From: Apostichopus japonicus
Lineage: Eukaryota; Echinodermata; Holothuroidea; Aspidochirotida; Stichopodidae
Direction of reading: 5' to 3'
Assembly (NCBI RefSeq): GCF_037975245.1
Contig: NC_092577.1
Span: forward strand, 24,363,398-24,427,397
Length of the DNA: 64,000 bases
In this document: positions 12,199 through 22,843 of the stretch, in pieces
Numbering within the stretch: position 1 is the stretch's first letter
Layout: each line of letters starts with the position of its first letter
Translations under genes and position numbers: made by a program
The notes under the pieces: model-generated
Told to the model about the DNA's origin: nothing
Databases searched by the model: none
What the model saw: only the letters and a program-made list of their open reading frames with translations

Positions 12199-14057
12199 CA
12201 GGGTTCGTACACTTTTTTCACAACAAAATTCAAGCACTTTTCAAGCACCAAATTTATGTTTTCAAGCACATGCTTATCATTAACAATAGACATTCTGTGA
12301 GACAGAGGCATAAAACATATCTAATGCAATGTGTACGCTGGGTATATAAAGACATGATCAGTGTTGGATTTTCAGGTATTTGAGAAGGTTGTCCGTGTGA
12401 CTACCAGTTTCAAAGATTTTGGTAGTCCTGCAAAAAACTTGGTAGTCCTCCCAAATTTTCCACCAAAATTGTTCACAGCATGCATGTGTTTACGTGATAT
12501 ATCCGAATTGTAACGACACTACACGTGCGCCGCATACAAACAGTATTGTTTATGATATACAATATAAATCCTACCAACTAGAATGATAAATAATTTATCG
12601 TTCAGGTAGGTAGGATTTAGATTGTTTACTACTGTACAGCTCACGTGCGTACGTCCAGCAATGCATTTTCACTCGGCCTATAGACTGTCCGTGTCTGATC
12701 GACTGTTGTTACAACCAGGGTAGAAATTAAGATTTGGCTTTGGGGGCAATTTTGGAAAATGAAAAGTTAAAAACGACCCTCTTAATGAATTTACGAGGGT
12801 TTTTTTTGTTAAGGTTTAGGGGTGCTCTTTTCTAAAATTCAACATGCTGTTTAAGGAAATGGTTGTAAGCATTTAATAGGATAAAGTAAGCACAATTACC
12901 CTCTTCCTAGTGCTGCGACCTAAAAGCAAATTCATTAAAATTTTAATCGCAAAAATTTGCGATCGTTTAGCAAATAACGTCAAGACACCAAATATATAAC
13001 GAAAAACCAACAACCCATCAACTGAAATAGAAAACATGTAGAAACACATAGAAAACAACGTGTGTGGATGACATCGCCACCAAATACGAAACCATTATAT
13101 ACTGCTGAAAAGTAATCGAAGTTAAAACCTTCAATCCATCGCCACAGCAACGGTGTACGTAAAATACAACATTCCCTCTTTAAGACATAGCACATACCAT
13201 CCAAACAACTGCCGATTTTCAGTAAATTGAAATTGTAAACAAAGCTACGCATTTTTTTTTTTTTTTTGCAAACCGATGGTTGTCTACATTTCCCATTGAC
13301 TTAGTGTGGCTGTTAGGCTAACATGTGGTCGAAGGTTGCAGTATTTCACGGATATTTTAGTTCTAGCTAACTGCGTCACAATTTCAGCAAATAAAGAGAT
13401 GCTGAGGCTAGATTTTCCCGTTGACTATGTGTGGTGTTCGGCTACCATGCGCGCGACGATAGCAGCAAGGAAAGTGTGTGAACAAAGCTACGCAAAGTTT
13501 ATTTGGGGGGCAAACCAAACTGATGGTTAGGCTACATTTCCCATTGACTTAGTGTGATTGTTAGGCTAAAATGTGGTCGAAGATTGAAGTTTTTCATGGA
13601 TATTTTTATTCTTTATTTGCGACACAACTGAGCGAATAAACAGATGGCTAGGTTAGATTTCCATGTTGACTCAGTGTGAAGTTAGGCTACCATGTGGTCG
13701 GAGATTTGTGGGGATTTTTGGTTATTGTCGCTGGTACTGAAATTGCTTAGTGGAGGCCGTAATTTGCCAGTGACTGTGCGAGAAGTTTGGGGTGATTGTG
13801 CGCGACCCTCCCTCGTAATTTTTTAGACAACTAAGACATTCTTTTATGTTTTTTGTTTGTCACAATTTGACTATTCCACGGTAATTATTGTGTAACAATT
13901 ACATACAAAACATGTTTTGCATTAAGCATGTTAAATTTCAAGCACTTTTCAATGACATTTTCTAAAAATATAAGAAATCAAGTACTTTCAAGGCCTTGAA
14001 AACTGACCAATCAAATTCAAGCATTTTCAAGGTTTTCAAGCACCCGTACGAACCCTG
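12199..14057. mobile_element. 1.86-kb DNA element with CAGGGTTCGTAC terminal repeats
   Basis: The left end CAGGGTTCGTAC (12199-12210) and right end GTACGAACCCTG (14046-14057) are perfect 12-bp inverted repeats. The flanks TTTAAAAA and TAAAAAAA are compatible with an imperfect 8-bp target duplication in an A-rich site. Subterminal TTCAAGCA(C/T)TTTTCAAG motifs occur near 12231, 13938 and 14019. The uninterrupted relative near 63360 supports the borders. The interior has no recognisable transposase, so class hAT is an inference from the CAGGG ends. Confidence 0.75.
13275..13710. repeat. Degenerate roughly 120-bp tandem repeats inside the CAGGG element
   Basis: The motif TACATTTCCCATTGACTTAG plus TGTG, followed by TTAGGCTAACATGTGGTCGA, recurs in diverged form near 13285, 13400, 13530 and 13655. 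The copies differ by substitutions and small indels. Confidence 0.7.
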
Positions 14058-14429
14058 TAAAAAAATCTGAGCCTTCACCTTTTGCCAAAGCTCCTTTAAT
14101 TTGTCTCCCAGTCTCTGCAGTGTTTGTTTACATTTGTGGTTAAGCTCTGCAGAGGCTGTTAGTGGAATTAAAGCAGGACTGGGAGTTGTTATTAACTGTT
14201 GAACTGTAAGCATGAGAGCCCTATAGCCAATCAGCCCTTGCCGATTCTTAGAAGTCTTTGAGCCTGAGGTATGTAGGCAGCCAGCCAAAATTTTGGCAAG
14301 GAGTGCTTCAGGTCTGCTGAGGTAGAGGGGAGAAAGTTTTATAGGGTAGGTCAGTGGTATTGTTTGAGAGAGTGGGTAAAACAGAATTTAAAGGGGGAAA
14401 ATAGGAATTATAGCCAGTGGTGTGGCCAG

Positions 14430-14570
14430 GATTCTGCTAACGGAGGGGGGGGGGGTTATCCCTCATGGGCCCAAAATTGGTGGAATCTGAAAAATGGCCT
14501 GAAATTTGGTGGGCCATAAAGTTTTGTGGGCCCTGCACCATTGGTGCTCTAGTTACATTGCAGAAATAGT
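14430..14570. repeat. Degenerate repeat with G-tract and GGGCC motifs
   Basis: The phrase GGTGTGGCCAGGATTCTG, a G tract, then GTGGGCCATAAAG and GTGGGCCCTGCACC resembles internal parts of CAGGGGCGTGGCCAGGA-type MITEs. The ends are not clear. Confidence 0.4.
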
Positions 14571-15313
14571 CAAAACAAATCTCCATTTATTTGTTCTTTC
14601 ATTTCTTAACGTATGGTGTCTAAATCATGTTAAAGCATCTACCAAACAAAAGCTGAACAAGTTTCAATCTACGTTTCTTAAAATCATCCATAGTAAATCA
14701 AAAACTTTTCAATGAATCTACGAGGCTACTACAGCTACAGGCACTAATAAAAGCAAACATGCAAACAATGGTTGTGACACCTTGTAGTGGTGAAATGATC
14801 AGTATGCAAGAGTTTTCTGTAGAAGGACGTTCAGCAGGAGCATATTTTGCACAGTGAAATGAAACTCCACCGCAATCGACGCACTCTATCACAGACATCC
14901 GATAAATGTGAACCAGGCCAGTAATGAAGTAATTGTAAACATGTCTGAAGAAATGTCAAATACTTTGGCAATCGTAAAAGATTAATAAGTTACCAACTTG
15001 CCATTATGTGCAATGATTAAGCATAACACGCATCACAAGTAAACGCATGAATCTAACTGGAGCAGATGCTTGCCAATTTTTAACACAGCACAGTGCTAGT
15101 GTAGCATTGTGAGGACCTTTATACTTATTGCGATAGTTGCTTTACTGTTGTTTTTGGATAGCTTAGGCTATTTTTCAAAAGCAGATTATGTGTAGTGCTA
15201 GCTTGTAGTCGAGTAATCGCAACTTAGGTTTACAGGGCGATTAATCAAACTTCCAAAGTGTTATCGCGACTACTGGCGATTAATCAATTACGACTATCAG
15301 CACTACAAGGTGG

Positions 15314-16410
15314 CCACCCAAAGCCTTCAAATTTGCCAGCAGGATGTGCTTACATATTTAATTTGTGGTCTACATTGTTGCATAAAAATGGCAGTGAATT
15401 TTACAGATAGAGATCAGAGTAGGAAAACAGATGAGTGATTTTTCATATCAAGATTGATTCAAAGTTCTTTCCAAATTGTCCTAAATAACCCAAATACACC
15501 AAATATACCTAAATACACCAAAGCATCTGTCTAGCCTTTTGTAATACAGTTTGAGAGAAAACTTGTATCCTTTTTGGTTCACTTCTCAACCGTTCCTAGT
15601 GCAAAATAAGTAGCAAATTTGGGGTTATATTCAATAGCTATTTTTAATCTACCTTAAAAAATTAATTCAGCAAACGGTTTAGTGTAGTGTGTGTATTTTA
15701 AGGTTTATCTACCAAAAAAAAATAATGCTGACCTACTTTATCAAAGATTGTAGTTGCCAATAAAGATGGATACTGTAAACATGAGAAACGTCATACCACC
15801 GCTATAAATTAATCATCCTCACCGAAAGTTGTGGACTAAACCCCCTCATTCCGTAGCATTCATTTTTGTCAGTGTGATACCAATAGTAGCCGCTCAGTAT
15901 TACAAATGAGGTATTCGTAAAATATTAACCAAAGATTGTCTGAAGTAGATATTGCTGCTTTAACAGCTTAAATTTTAATAATAAATTAAGTTTTATAATT
16001 GATTTTGAACAACTTGGTTTGTTGAATTAGCTCAACTTGTAACGATGAATGAAATTTCTTTATCAAAATTGAGGCATTCTAAATTGTGTGCATCATATAA
16101 TATTTACACCTATTGTTTGTTTGTTCAAACTCTCCCAATGATTGTTTTTATGTGAGACTTCTTTTTTTCTTACTTTATTTCTTTGCATAGAGATAGCTAA
16201 TATGCTTTAAGAAATTAGATTATTTAGGTTCAGATGGAGAGTAGTTGTAGCTTGTTCTATATGGATTTATACAACAGTACAAAATGAAATGCTTATTGAT
16301 TACTACAAGCTGCTTCCTCTTTTATATTAACTTTTTTTTTTAAATTGTGGTCGGGTATGATGGAAAAAGCTTGAAAATATAATCAAAGTATAAGTCAAGT
16401 TGTTCATTGT
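15314..16410. other. AT-rich intergenic DNA, nothing recognised
   Basis: No exon, RNA gene or repeat border could be supported. Short open frames have no matching motifs. Confidence 0.5.
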
Positions 16411-17753
16411 CAGGCGTGTATCCAGGGGGGGGCGTTGGGGGCGCGCGCCCCCCGGGTGAGAAAAAGAGGAGAGACAAAAAGAGGAGAGAAAAAAAGAAGA
16501 AAAAAAGGGAAAAAAGAGGAGGAGAGGAAGGAAGGGAAAAGAAAAAGAAGAAAGAAGAAAGAGAAAAAGGAGGGAGTAAAAGAAAAACGCCAAGACACCT
16601 GGAAGAGGAGAAACAGTGACATCATTACAGCGCTGATCCCTATTATATAAAAAAGGGTAGCCAGTGACTGATCAAGGATTTCGGAAGGGCGTGCGCCTCA
16701 CCCTACCCCTAACATCGTCAACTCCATTTTTGACGTTTCCATTTTGTCCTCTCTCAATATTGTATATGTACATATATACTATATATGGTCTATCATAACG
16801 CGTGTGTGTGTATATGAAACCTGCTATGAAACCAACTGTGGCTGGTCTCGAACTCGACCGTGTCGTCGGGGAACATGACGCATTTCGGGAAGGGGGCGAC
16901 TGCCCCCAGCCCCCCCCCCCCCTTGAGCATATTTTTTTATGATATCGTTGGTAATTTCAAAATAAAAAATGCTTAGTTGCAACTTACAAGGCCGGGGAAG
17001 TGTCATTTCCAGTGATCTGGGAGGTATTTTCCGCCAAAATTTGCTTGTACGCTTCGCGCCAACAAAGGGTCCTGTGTAGTACCAGTTCCAGCGATCTGGG
17101 AGGCATTTTCGGGCAAAAATTTTCTTGTACGCTTCGCGCCAACACATGGTGGCGCTACGCATAGATAGTGCCTGCTCGAATTTGTAAAGCAAACAGCAGA
17201 TATCACCTTATATCAATGAGGATGAAAATGGTGTTCCAAGATGAACAGCCTCAAAACTGTCTGTGTGAAGTCATGGGCATAGGAGCCAAATTTTATTTGG
17301 GGCTGTAACGACTTGCCCGAAAAAAATAGCCAAAAATTTTCACGCGGTCCGGGCGCGTTCAACATCTTAATGTCAATATCATATAAGCCAGCATCGGTTA
17401 TTACATTGTATGCCATCGTGTACCTTACGATCCGTGAAAGTTGCGCAGTATACCGCGGGATGCTAATGTAAACAACGAAATGTCTTATGTAGATGGGGAA
17501 AACCTTGAAAAGTGGGGCTGACAGGTATTGTGGGCCTCGACGTAGAATCACCTACACAAGCAATGATCCACAGGACATGCGATGAGGTCGAACATGATTT
17601 GTGACTGGTGACAATCTTAAAAAAGGTTATGGATATAAAAAAAAACTATTATGAAATACTATTTTCTTGTACGCTGCGCGCCAACCGATGGTGGCGCTCC
17701 GCTTAGATAGTAATTGGCGCCCCCCGGGCTAGAAAATCCTGGATACACCCCTG
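16411..17753. mobile_element. 1.34-kb element with CAGG(C/G)GTGTATCCAGG inverted ends
   Basis: The left end is CAGGCGTGTATCCAGG, and the right end, read in reverse, is CAGGGGTGTATCCAGG. Both are followed by a GCGCCCCCCGGG-type block. The interior holds a purine-only tract (16460-16615) that creates false open frames on both strands. It also holds a repeated sentence with GATCTGGGAGGNATTTTC and TTGTACGCTTCGCGCCAACA (copies near 17013, 17093 and, partial, 17662). No clear target duplication was found. The end type resembles hAT MITEs, but this is inference. Confidence 0.65.
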
Positions 17754-17971
17754 CTTGTACATCAATTTTAAACGCGTAGGAAGTGCACAAATTACTTGCC
17801 ATTGAAAAAATTGTCACAATGTTCTTTTTTAATGGCAAGAAATCACTAATTTACTTTAGCTTTCCGATTCATACTACTGTAATGAAGTATTTATATAGTC
17901 AGAAAATGATGACAACAAAGAAGTGGTCTCTTGTTAATAAAAGTTCCACTTGAGTTTCATTGAATTTACAG

Positions 17972-18049
17972 ATCTATTTGTAAAGTCTAGAAGAGGAAAG
18001 ACCATCATGGTACCAGGACTGTTTGTGATTTGTGATCTGCAGACTGGAG
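17972..18049 (+). CDS. Candidate internal exon, unknown protein
   Basis: The stretch sits between TGAATTTACAG and the donor GTATTT and is open in one frame: LFVKSRRGKTIMVPGLFVIC then DLQTG. It starts with two bases and ends with one base of split codons. I do not recognise the protein. Support is the paired splice sites and the balanced residue composition. It lies downstream of PFK on the same strand and may belong to another + strand gene, for example one ending at 39502-39648, or be a chance match. Confidence 0.35.
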
Positions 18050-18970
18050 GTATTTATTTATACCAAGCTGTAAAGAATGTATGTCACATAATGCAGATTT
18101 AATGGTTACTCCGCTGTATTTCACCTGCATATGTGGAGTATGTCAGTAGACCGCCACGATATACGAAAATGTAAATTAATTTCTTCTTGCCATATATTTT
18201 GAGATTTCTCCGATTGTTGGACATGATCATTAGGCAAAACATAAGGCATTACACCAATGTTTCCACAGATAAGATTTAGTTGATTTGTACACCACCGTGC
18301 GCTGCTCAGATTGTCCTAAGATGCAGTCAATTTGTTTAAAAGATACTCATTTTACTTGTCAAGCCCAACCGTAGCTTCAATTTATCTAGTACTGTGAAAT
18401 TTAGTATAAATACAAGATCATATTAATACACATGAGAAGAAATTTATAGAATTATCATGATAAATTGAGAAATATAGTGAGTTATAAATGAGCATCAATG
18501 TTCTTTGTTAAAGTGTTGCATAATGCAGCTTTAAAATAAATTCTTAGTGAATGATTTCATTTGTACTGAGTTCTTATTCAGTGGAAGTCTGATGTTAAAC
18601 CCATTTTACGTTCATCAAATATGACAAGTTATTAGATTTTGCTTTCACCGTTTTGAACATGTCATGCGCCACCTTGATATTCAGACTTTCACATGTAATA
18701 CTTAAATGGGCAAAACAGAAAGAAGGAAAGAAGAACATTTTAAAAGAAAAAGTGCATTGTTGTAGAATCGTTTCTTCCATCTCAAATAATGCAAATATAT
18801 AATACCAGTCCGATACAGCACACAGCGAATATCACCATTAGAAACCCGCATATATATCCTGATTTTGTATTCTGATTCCATGAAATGTGATAGTCGCTGC
18901 CTTATGGAGATGTCGTCCATCAAATTCATAAAACTCGAAACGATGGATATAATATCAGCGACTGGTAACT

Positions 18971-19133
18971 CAGGCGTGGATCCAGGAGAGGTGTGGCGGA
19001 TTTATCAACCACACAGAAACAATAGTAGGTGATCTTGTAGCTGTAGCCTAATTCATATATTTTTTTCTAAGGTGGGAGGGGGGGGGGGGTGGGAGGACCC
19101 CTGACCAGCCACTCCTACCTGGATCCTCCCCTG
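18971..19133. mobile_element. 163-bp MITE with CAGG(C/G)G(T/A)GGATCCAGG ends
   Basis: The left end is CAGGCGTGGATCCAGGAGAG. The right end, read in reverse, is CAGGGGAGGATCCAGGTAGG. The middle contains a G tract (19075-19090). No matching target duplication is visible (flanks TGGTAACT and CAATGTGA). Confidence 0.6.
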
Positions 19134-19727
19134 CAATGTGACATTAAATTTAAGGATATTTCTCGGCAGAGGTTATCCTCCATGGAGTATATGAAACCTC
19201 ACTGTCGGATGCAATGTCGCTCGTCAGTCTGATAAGCCTCGCAGCGAATGGGACAATATCAGACTACTGAAGAGACACAGTACTAACGTAGCTACAGCCG
19301 TTGTTATGATGTAGAAATGTACCCTGGTGCATTCAAGCTGAATGAAAATGAAAGAGTGAAAATAAAATAAAGGTATGGTACATAACTGATAGAGCACTGC
19401 TAAAGCATGATCCACCAATATTGTCTGCATGGGTACTACAAAACTATAAACTACAAAGATGGTCAACCATTGTGAATAGTTGAAAAATCGTCTCCCACAC
19501 TACCCATAAATAGCATGCAGAGATGTCGGGGGAAATCCTAATGATATTTCTCCATTGTTGTTCATTAACAATCAACCGCTGTGCATAACATATAGTAATT
19601 GAGTAGCCAGTCATACTTTCTAACGTTGCTCAAGTATGGCACTCTAGTCTGGTGGGTCGTTCAAAGTATTTGACCATGTTTAACATCGTTAACATGTTAA
19701 CATCGTTAACATGTTTGACATCGTTAA

Positions 19728-19930
19728 AGGAATATTCCCTTGGTGAGCGCCAACTACTTCAGTGATCCGCATCCCGTGATGATTAAAGTTGGAAATTCTG
19801 TAATAGTACCTGGTATCAGCAACATGCTCCAAATCAGTCAACCTGGCAAGATACTGAGATTGCACCTGGAACGTCGAGTACTGATTCTTGTCCCTTTAAA
19901 TGTCACATGGCCTGTCAGCGGAATATTCCT
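19728..19930. mobile_element. 203-bp MITE with TTAA target duplication
   Basis: The ends are AGGAATATTCC (19728-19738) and GGAATATTCCT (19920-19930), flanked on both sides by TTAA (19724-19727 and 19931-19934). TTAA duplications are typical of piggyBac and Kolobok transposons. The end itself contains the palindrome GGAATATTCC. Confidence 0.7.
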
Positions 19931-20092
19931 TTAAGCATTTCAGACCCTTAAATGGTTTGATTGGTATGTATATCTCTCAGTGACGTGAACAGGGCATCAA
20001 ATATGTGGAGGCGGGAATTGGAAATCCACCAGACTAAGTTTGGTACTAGGAGATTGAACATTGTGGAAAGGGCCTCCTGGGCCTGGAGGAGT

Positions 20093-20154
20093 GTGCTTTT
20101 TACGTGACCCACCCTGCGGGATCCAAAACGTCACGGCCAAACGGCACTACCTAA
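20093..20154 (-). mobile_element. Tx1-like LINE 3' terminus, distal half
   Basis: The stretch TGTGCTTTTTACGTGACCC through GGCACTACC matches 33912-33975, the 3' end of the minus-strand Tx1-like element. The rest of the tail resumes at 20828. Confidence 0.8.
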
Positions 20155-20330
20155 TGTTATGAAATAGTAATACTGCCTCTTTGATGTTCCTGAATCACTC
20201 CATCGAGACACCATACAGGCCCTTTAAATATTTATCTAGGTCGAGGATTCAGTTTTCCCACGAGAAGTTTTAACTATCTTATTGAATCACGTTACAGGCC
20301 TTTTCCCAAAATAGATCCGATGTGTCTGTG

Positions 20331-20371
20331 GAACATTCGAGAAGGTTCTTCTCACGTGGTATGGAAGTTTC
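20331..20371. promoter_or_regulatory. Heat-shock elements (HSF sites)
   Basis: GAA at 20331, TTC at 20336, GAA at 20341 and TTC at 20346 form four perfectly spaced, alternating nGAAn pentamers. A further pair, GAAGTTTC, lies at 20364-20371. This is the consensus for trimeric heat-shock factor. CCAAT boxes follow at 20405-20409 and, inverted, at 20473-20477, and a TATA box at 20521. The order HSE-CCAAT-TATA is that of a classic Hsp70-type promoter. Confidence 0.8.
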
Positions 20372-20520
20372 CATAAAAAAGGGGTGGACTTCCAAACTCC
20401 CAAACCAATCAGGGCAGATCAGTGCCAACACACTGATTTTTATATCGTTAGCTAAGGCAGGATGGGCAGGTTATTGGCTGTCTTCTGACTGCGCGCAGTG
20501 GGAATTTCGGTAGAGTGATC

Positions 20521-20528
20521 TATAAAAG
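20521..20528 (+). promoter_or_regulatory. TATA box of heat-shock-type promoter
   Basis: The sequence TATAAAAG, followed by GCGGCATGGG, has the form of a strong core promoter. A start near 20550 (TCATCACTTCAC) would fit the usual 25-30 base spacing. No long reading frame follows: the first ATG after it (20648) gives only 12 codons. Confidence 0.6.
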
Positions 20529-20827
20529 GCGGCATGGGTTCTGCAAGTTCATCACTTCACTCTTCGAATTGCGAAATTGACGGAGTCAGATCATTGTATT
20601 TTTAGTTTGTATGTTAACGGCAAACTAATCATTTTATTTAATTACAGATGAGAATCGACAGAGAAGAAATTATAACGAATCACTAATCAAATCCTATCTT
20701 GTCAACTTGTTTTTATGTGAACTGTCAGTGTTTTCCTCTATCGCCCGTTCGAGACGTCTCATGAAGAAGCGTAGACTACGGCATCAAGATACCCCAGTAC
20801 CCCTCTCTCTCGCTAGTCCCGATATAA

Positions 20828-20910
20828 TAAACATCCCATTCTAACAAAGAAAGCTCAAGTCAAGCGAGCCAAAAAGTAAAATACGCCCACCGACCTGCTG
20901 AAACAAAACG
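20828..20910 (-). mobile_element. Tx1-like LINE 3' region, proximal half
   Basis: The stretch CATCCCATTCTAACAAAGAA through ACGCCCACCGACCTGC matches 33978-34045 of the larger Tx1-like copy. It continues the tail interrupted at 20155. Confidence 0.75.
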
Positions 20911-21163
20911 AGTTGTCTTCGCCGATTGAATGCCAAAAGGAACCTGACTGAAGATGAATATTGGGGTGGAGAGGGAGATTAGTGTGCGCCGCACTCCACT
21001 GCTACGTATAGTATGTTATATCTTTCACAAGTTCTCATTTTCTATAAACATAAAAACATTATAAGCCTTTGATTAAGACTAACGTTGTCATGAATTGGTT
21101 TCGTTGGCGTTCATGTGGTGTTATTTTAACAAGTTTGGATTTAAATACCAGATAACGACTTAC

Positions 21164-21244
21164 CTTACACTCTCGTCGCATGAATCCTCCATCTTTTGCT
21201 GTTTGACAAAAATAATGATCCATTTCTAGGCCGACTGACTCCAT
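21164..21244 (-). CDS. Candidate first coding exon, unknown protein
   Basis: The ATG at 21244 opens 27 codons, MESVGLEMDHYFCQTAKDGG then FMRRECK, ending exactly at AAG before a strong donor GTAAGTCG. I do not recognise the protein. The next exon would lie below 21163, where only LINE tail and the promoter insertion are seen, so the gene may be long or the match accidental. Confidence 0.35.
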
Positions 21245-22786
21245 GGCGAGCTCGAATGCCGATAAAACAACAGAGAAGGCAGAGAGAGAAATGTATACCA
21301 GAACCTAGACGAAAGGGTTGGAAGAAAAACCGCTGTATGACACAAACATCAGTGTGTAAAAAAAACAAAGGACATATGACGCAAATGCCCCCAAAGGGCC
21401 TCTATGAATTCATCCAGCACATGGTTCCTTAGAACTCTAGCACTCATTAAAGTTGTGAAAGCATTTGTGGAATGAGAGGCATGTCGGAATGAAAATTATT
21501 TAATTTTTAGACGGATTCGTTATTGTCATGGTATATTGGGCCTCTGTACAGTCATTTCATTGAGATTACGCGTGTCGGTAAAACTGGAACGACTGGGTAA
21601 GTCTTTACAATTTCAAACATATCGCTTGACAGGTCTTCCAGTTCAGTTCTTAATGTTCTTTAGTTTCTTCTCATTATGAGCTATTTGTCATAGTAGGAAC
21701 TAAAGCTGGACAAACATTGCTTTGACTAAAATGGTTGACACTGGCAAAGTTCCAGACTCACGTTTACAAGGACGTGGAAACGGCTATCTACATGGATTAC
21801 TAAATGCAATCATGTAGTATGAAGTCTTCCTTTACAAACGTAAAGCAAATAATACTACAGATACGTCTCTTGTAATGCAATATTTTAGACTTTCCATTAG
21901 TTGGGCAAAAAACATGTCGCATATGAAATTAGGTTAAATCAATCGAGAATGACGACTATTGCATCGGCTACCGTCGAAAATGGTACAAGCTTCAGTCAGG
22001 TTTTATCGACCTACAACAAAAGCATCTTTCTTTTTAACGTTATGAAACACCGTGCATTCTCTGTAAATTATAAGCAGGTTTTGATATAATTGAGATCGTA
22101 AGAATGAGACATTGTTACTCTCGGCATCAACTTGCTATCAACCTAGCCTATCTTCTTCGTGATATATCTTTGTCACCAATTTGGTTTCACTGAACGTTGT
22201 GTATTACTCGTACATCTGTTGACTTTATATCTGTATTATTATGTTTTAGTTGTAGATAGTGCAATACATTTATAGACCGCGCATACAGCTTTCTCAAATG
22301 AAATACTTTTTGAAAGTTCATTGATCATGCACTGATTTTCACTACATCTGCTCTAAATTATGTCATTTGTCATGGACAAGAGTAAACAATTTTGTTCATG
22401 ATTTAGGAAGGTATAGTCGAAAATCTACCGTAACTCTATCGATAGCAGTGATTATTGCCTGTGCAAGCAAAACTCTGTCAAAGTGTCCTGGTGTTCAAAT
22501 CCTTACACTAGAAAAATCAAGAACTTTCAGAATCGTGCGGCTTGTGCCGAGTGCCGACAACCTGAAATGGTGTGTTTTCAAGTCCAATCGCCACATGATG
22601 GTATTGGTGATCGCGTTGACGATTGCTAATGATTTGTGCACATGGTGGAGGTCATAAAGGTAACGATGAAGAGATTAACTTAAGCGTAACCTAATGAGCC
22701 ATCTTAATGAAGTACACACGATGTACACAGACTATAGCATACTGCTATTGCTCCAATGGTTCACACTAAGTTTTGACGTTACTCAC

Positions 22787-22843
22787 AAACTTTCTTCTAG
22801 TCTCCACTGCCAGTGCCAATCCAAGAGATGCGCAAGCTAAACT
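22787..22843 (-). CDS. MS4A/CD20-like tetraspan protein, paralogue B, exon with TM2
   Basis: This 57-base, phase-0 exon lies between the acceptor ATATGCAG and the donor GTGAGT. It encodes SLACASLGLALAVETRRKF: the end of a membrane segment followed by a basic loop. The exon of paralogue A at 46812-46868 has the same length and phase and a similar pattern (IVLAGIFGIIAYCKESKGW). The third exon expected downstream (below 22787) was not found. Confidence 0.6.

Larger units (their letters stand above)
11553..14290 (+). mobile_element. Dispersed repeat starting with a 28-bp palindrome, interrupted
   Basis: It begins with a near-perfect palindrome centred on CCAGCATGCTGG (11553-11580). The same family occurs in reverse orientation at about 63033-63550, which allows the original order to be read. 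Left-hand blocks match up to ATCCCCATTGTTTAAA at 12181-12196, and the match resumes with AATCTGAGCCTTCACC near 14065. The part between is a later insertion (12199-14057). Segments rich in AGGTCA, including AGGTCAAAGGTCA at 12014-12026, lie in the left half. Confidence 0.7.
11455..15305. mobile_element. hAT-like DNA element with nested insertions
   Basis: The left end TAGTGCTGATAGTCG (11455-11469) is the exact reverse complement of the right end CGACTATCAGCACTA (15291-15305). The flanks are CAATGTGG (11447-11454) and CAAGGTGG (15306-15313), an 8-bp target duplication with one mismatch, as expected for hAT elements. Subterminal sequence rich in TCGCGAT and GATTAATCG is also inverted between the two ends. 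No transposase is recognised, so it is a non-autonomous copy. Other repeats have inserted into it. Confidence 0.7.
20155..20827 (+). mobile_element. Promoter-carrying insertion inside the Tx1 tail (possible solo LTR)
   Basis: Comparison with the uninterrupted Tx1 end at 33912-34060 shows that about 673 bases have been inserted here. The flanks share TAA (20152-20154 and 20828-20830). The insert begins TGTTATGAAA and contains the heat-shock promoter. A TG...CA reading ending at 20833 would suit a solo LTR, but then no target duplication is seen; a 3-bp TAA duplication would suit a Harbinger-type element, but no terminal inverted repeat is visible. Class is unresolved. Confidence 0.5.

Noticed and set aside
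16327-16650. Lys/Arg/Glu-rich frames (+) and Phe/Leu/Ser-rich frames (-) of 70-88 codons
   Set aside because: They come from a purine-only tract inside an inverted-repeat element and have no domain content.
20648-20686. Short frame MRIDREEIITNH after the heat-shock promoter as a heat-shock protein start
   Set aside because: It has only 12 codons before a stop and no similarity to known heat-shock protein N-termini.
22367-22657. 96-codon + strand frame, and minus-strand segments tested as third exon of tetraspan paralogue B
   Set aside because: None of the minus-strand segments kept phase 0, a membrane-like composition and both splice sites. The + frame shows no domain.
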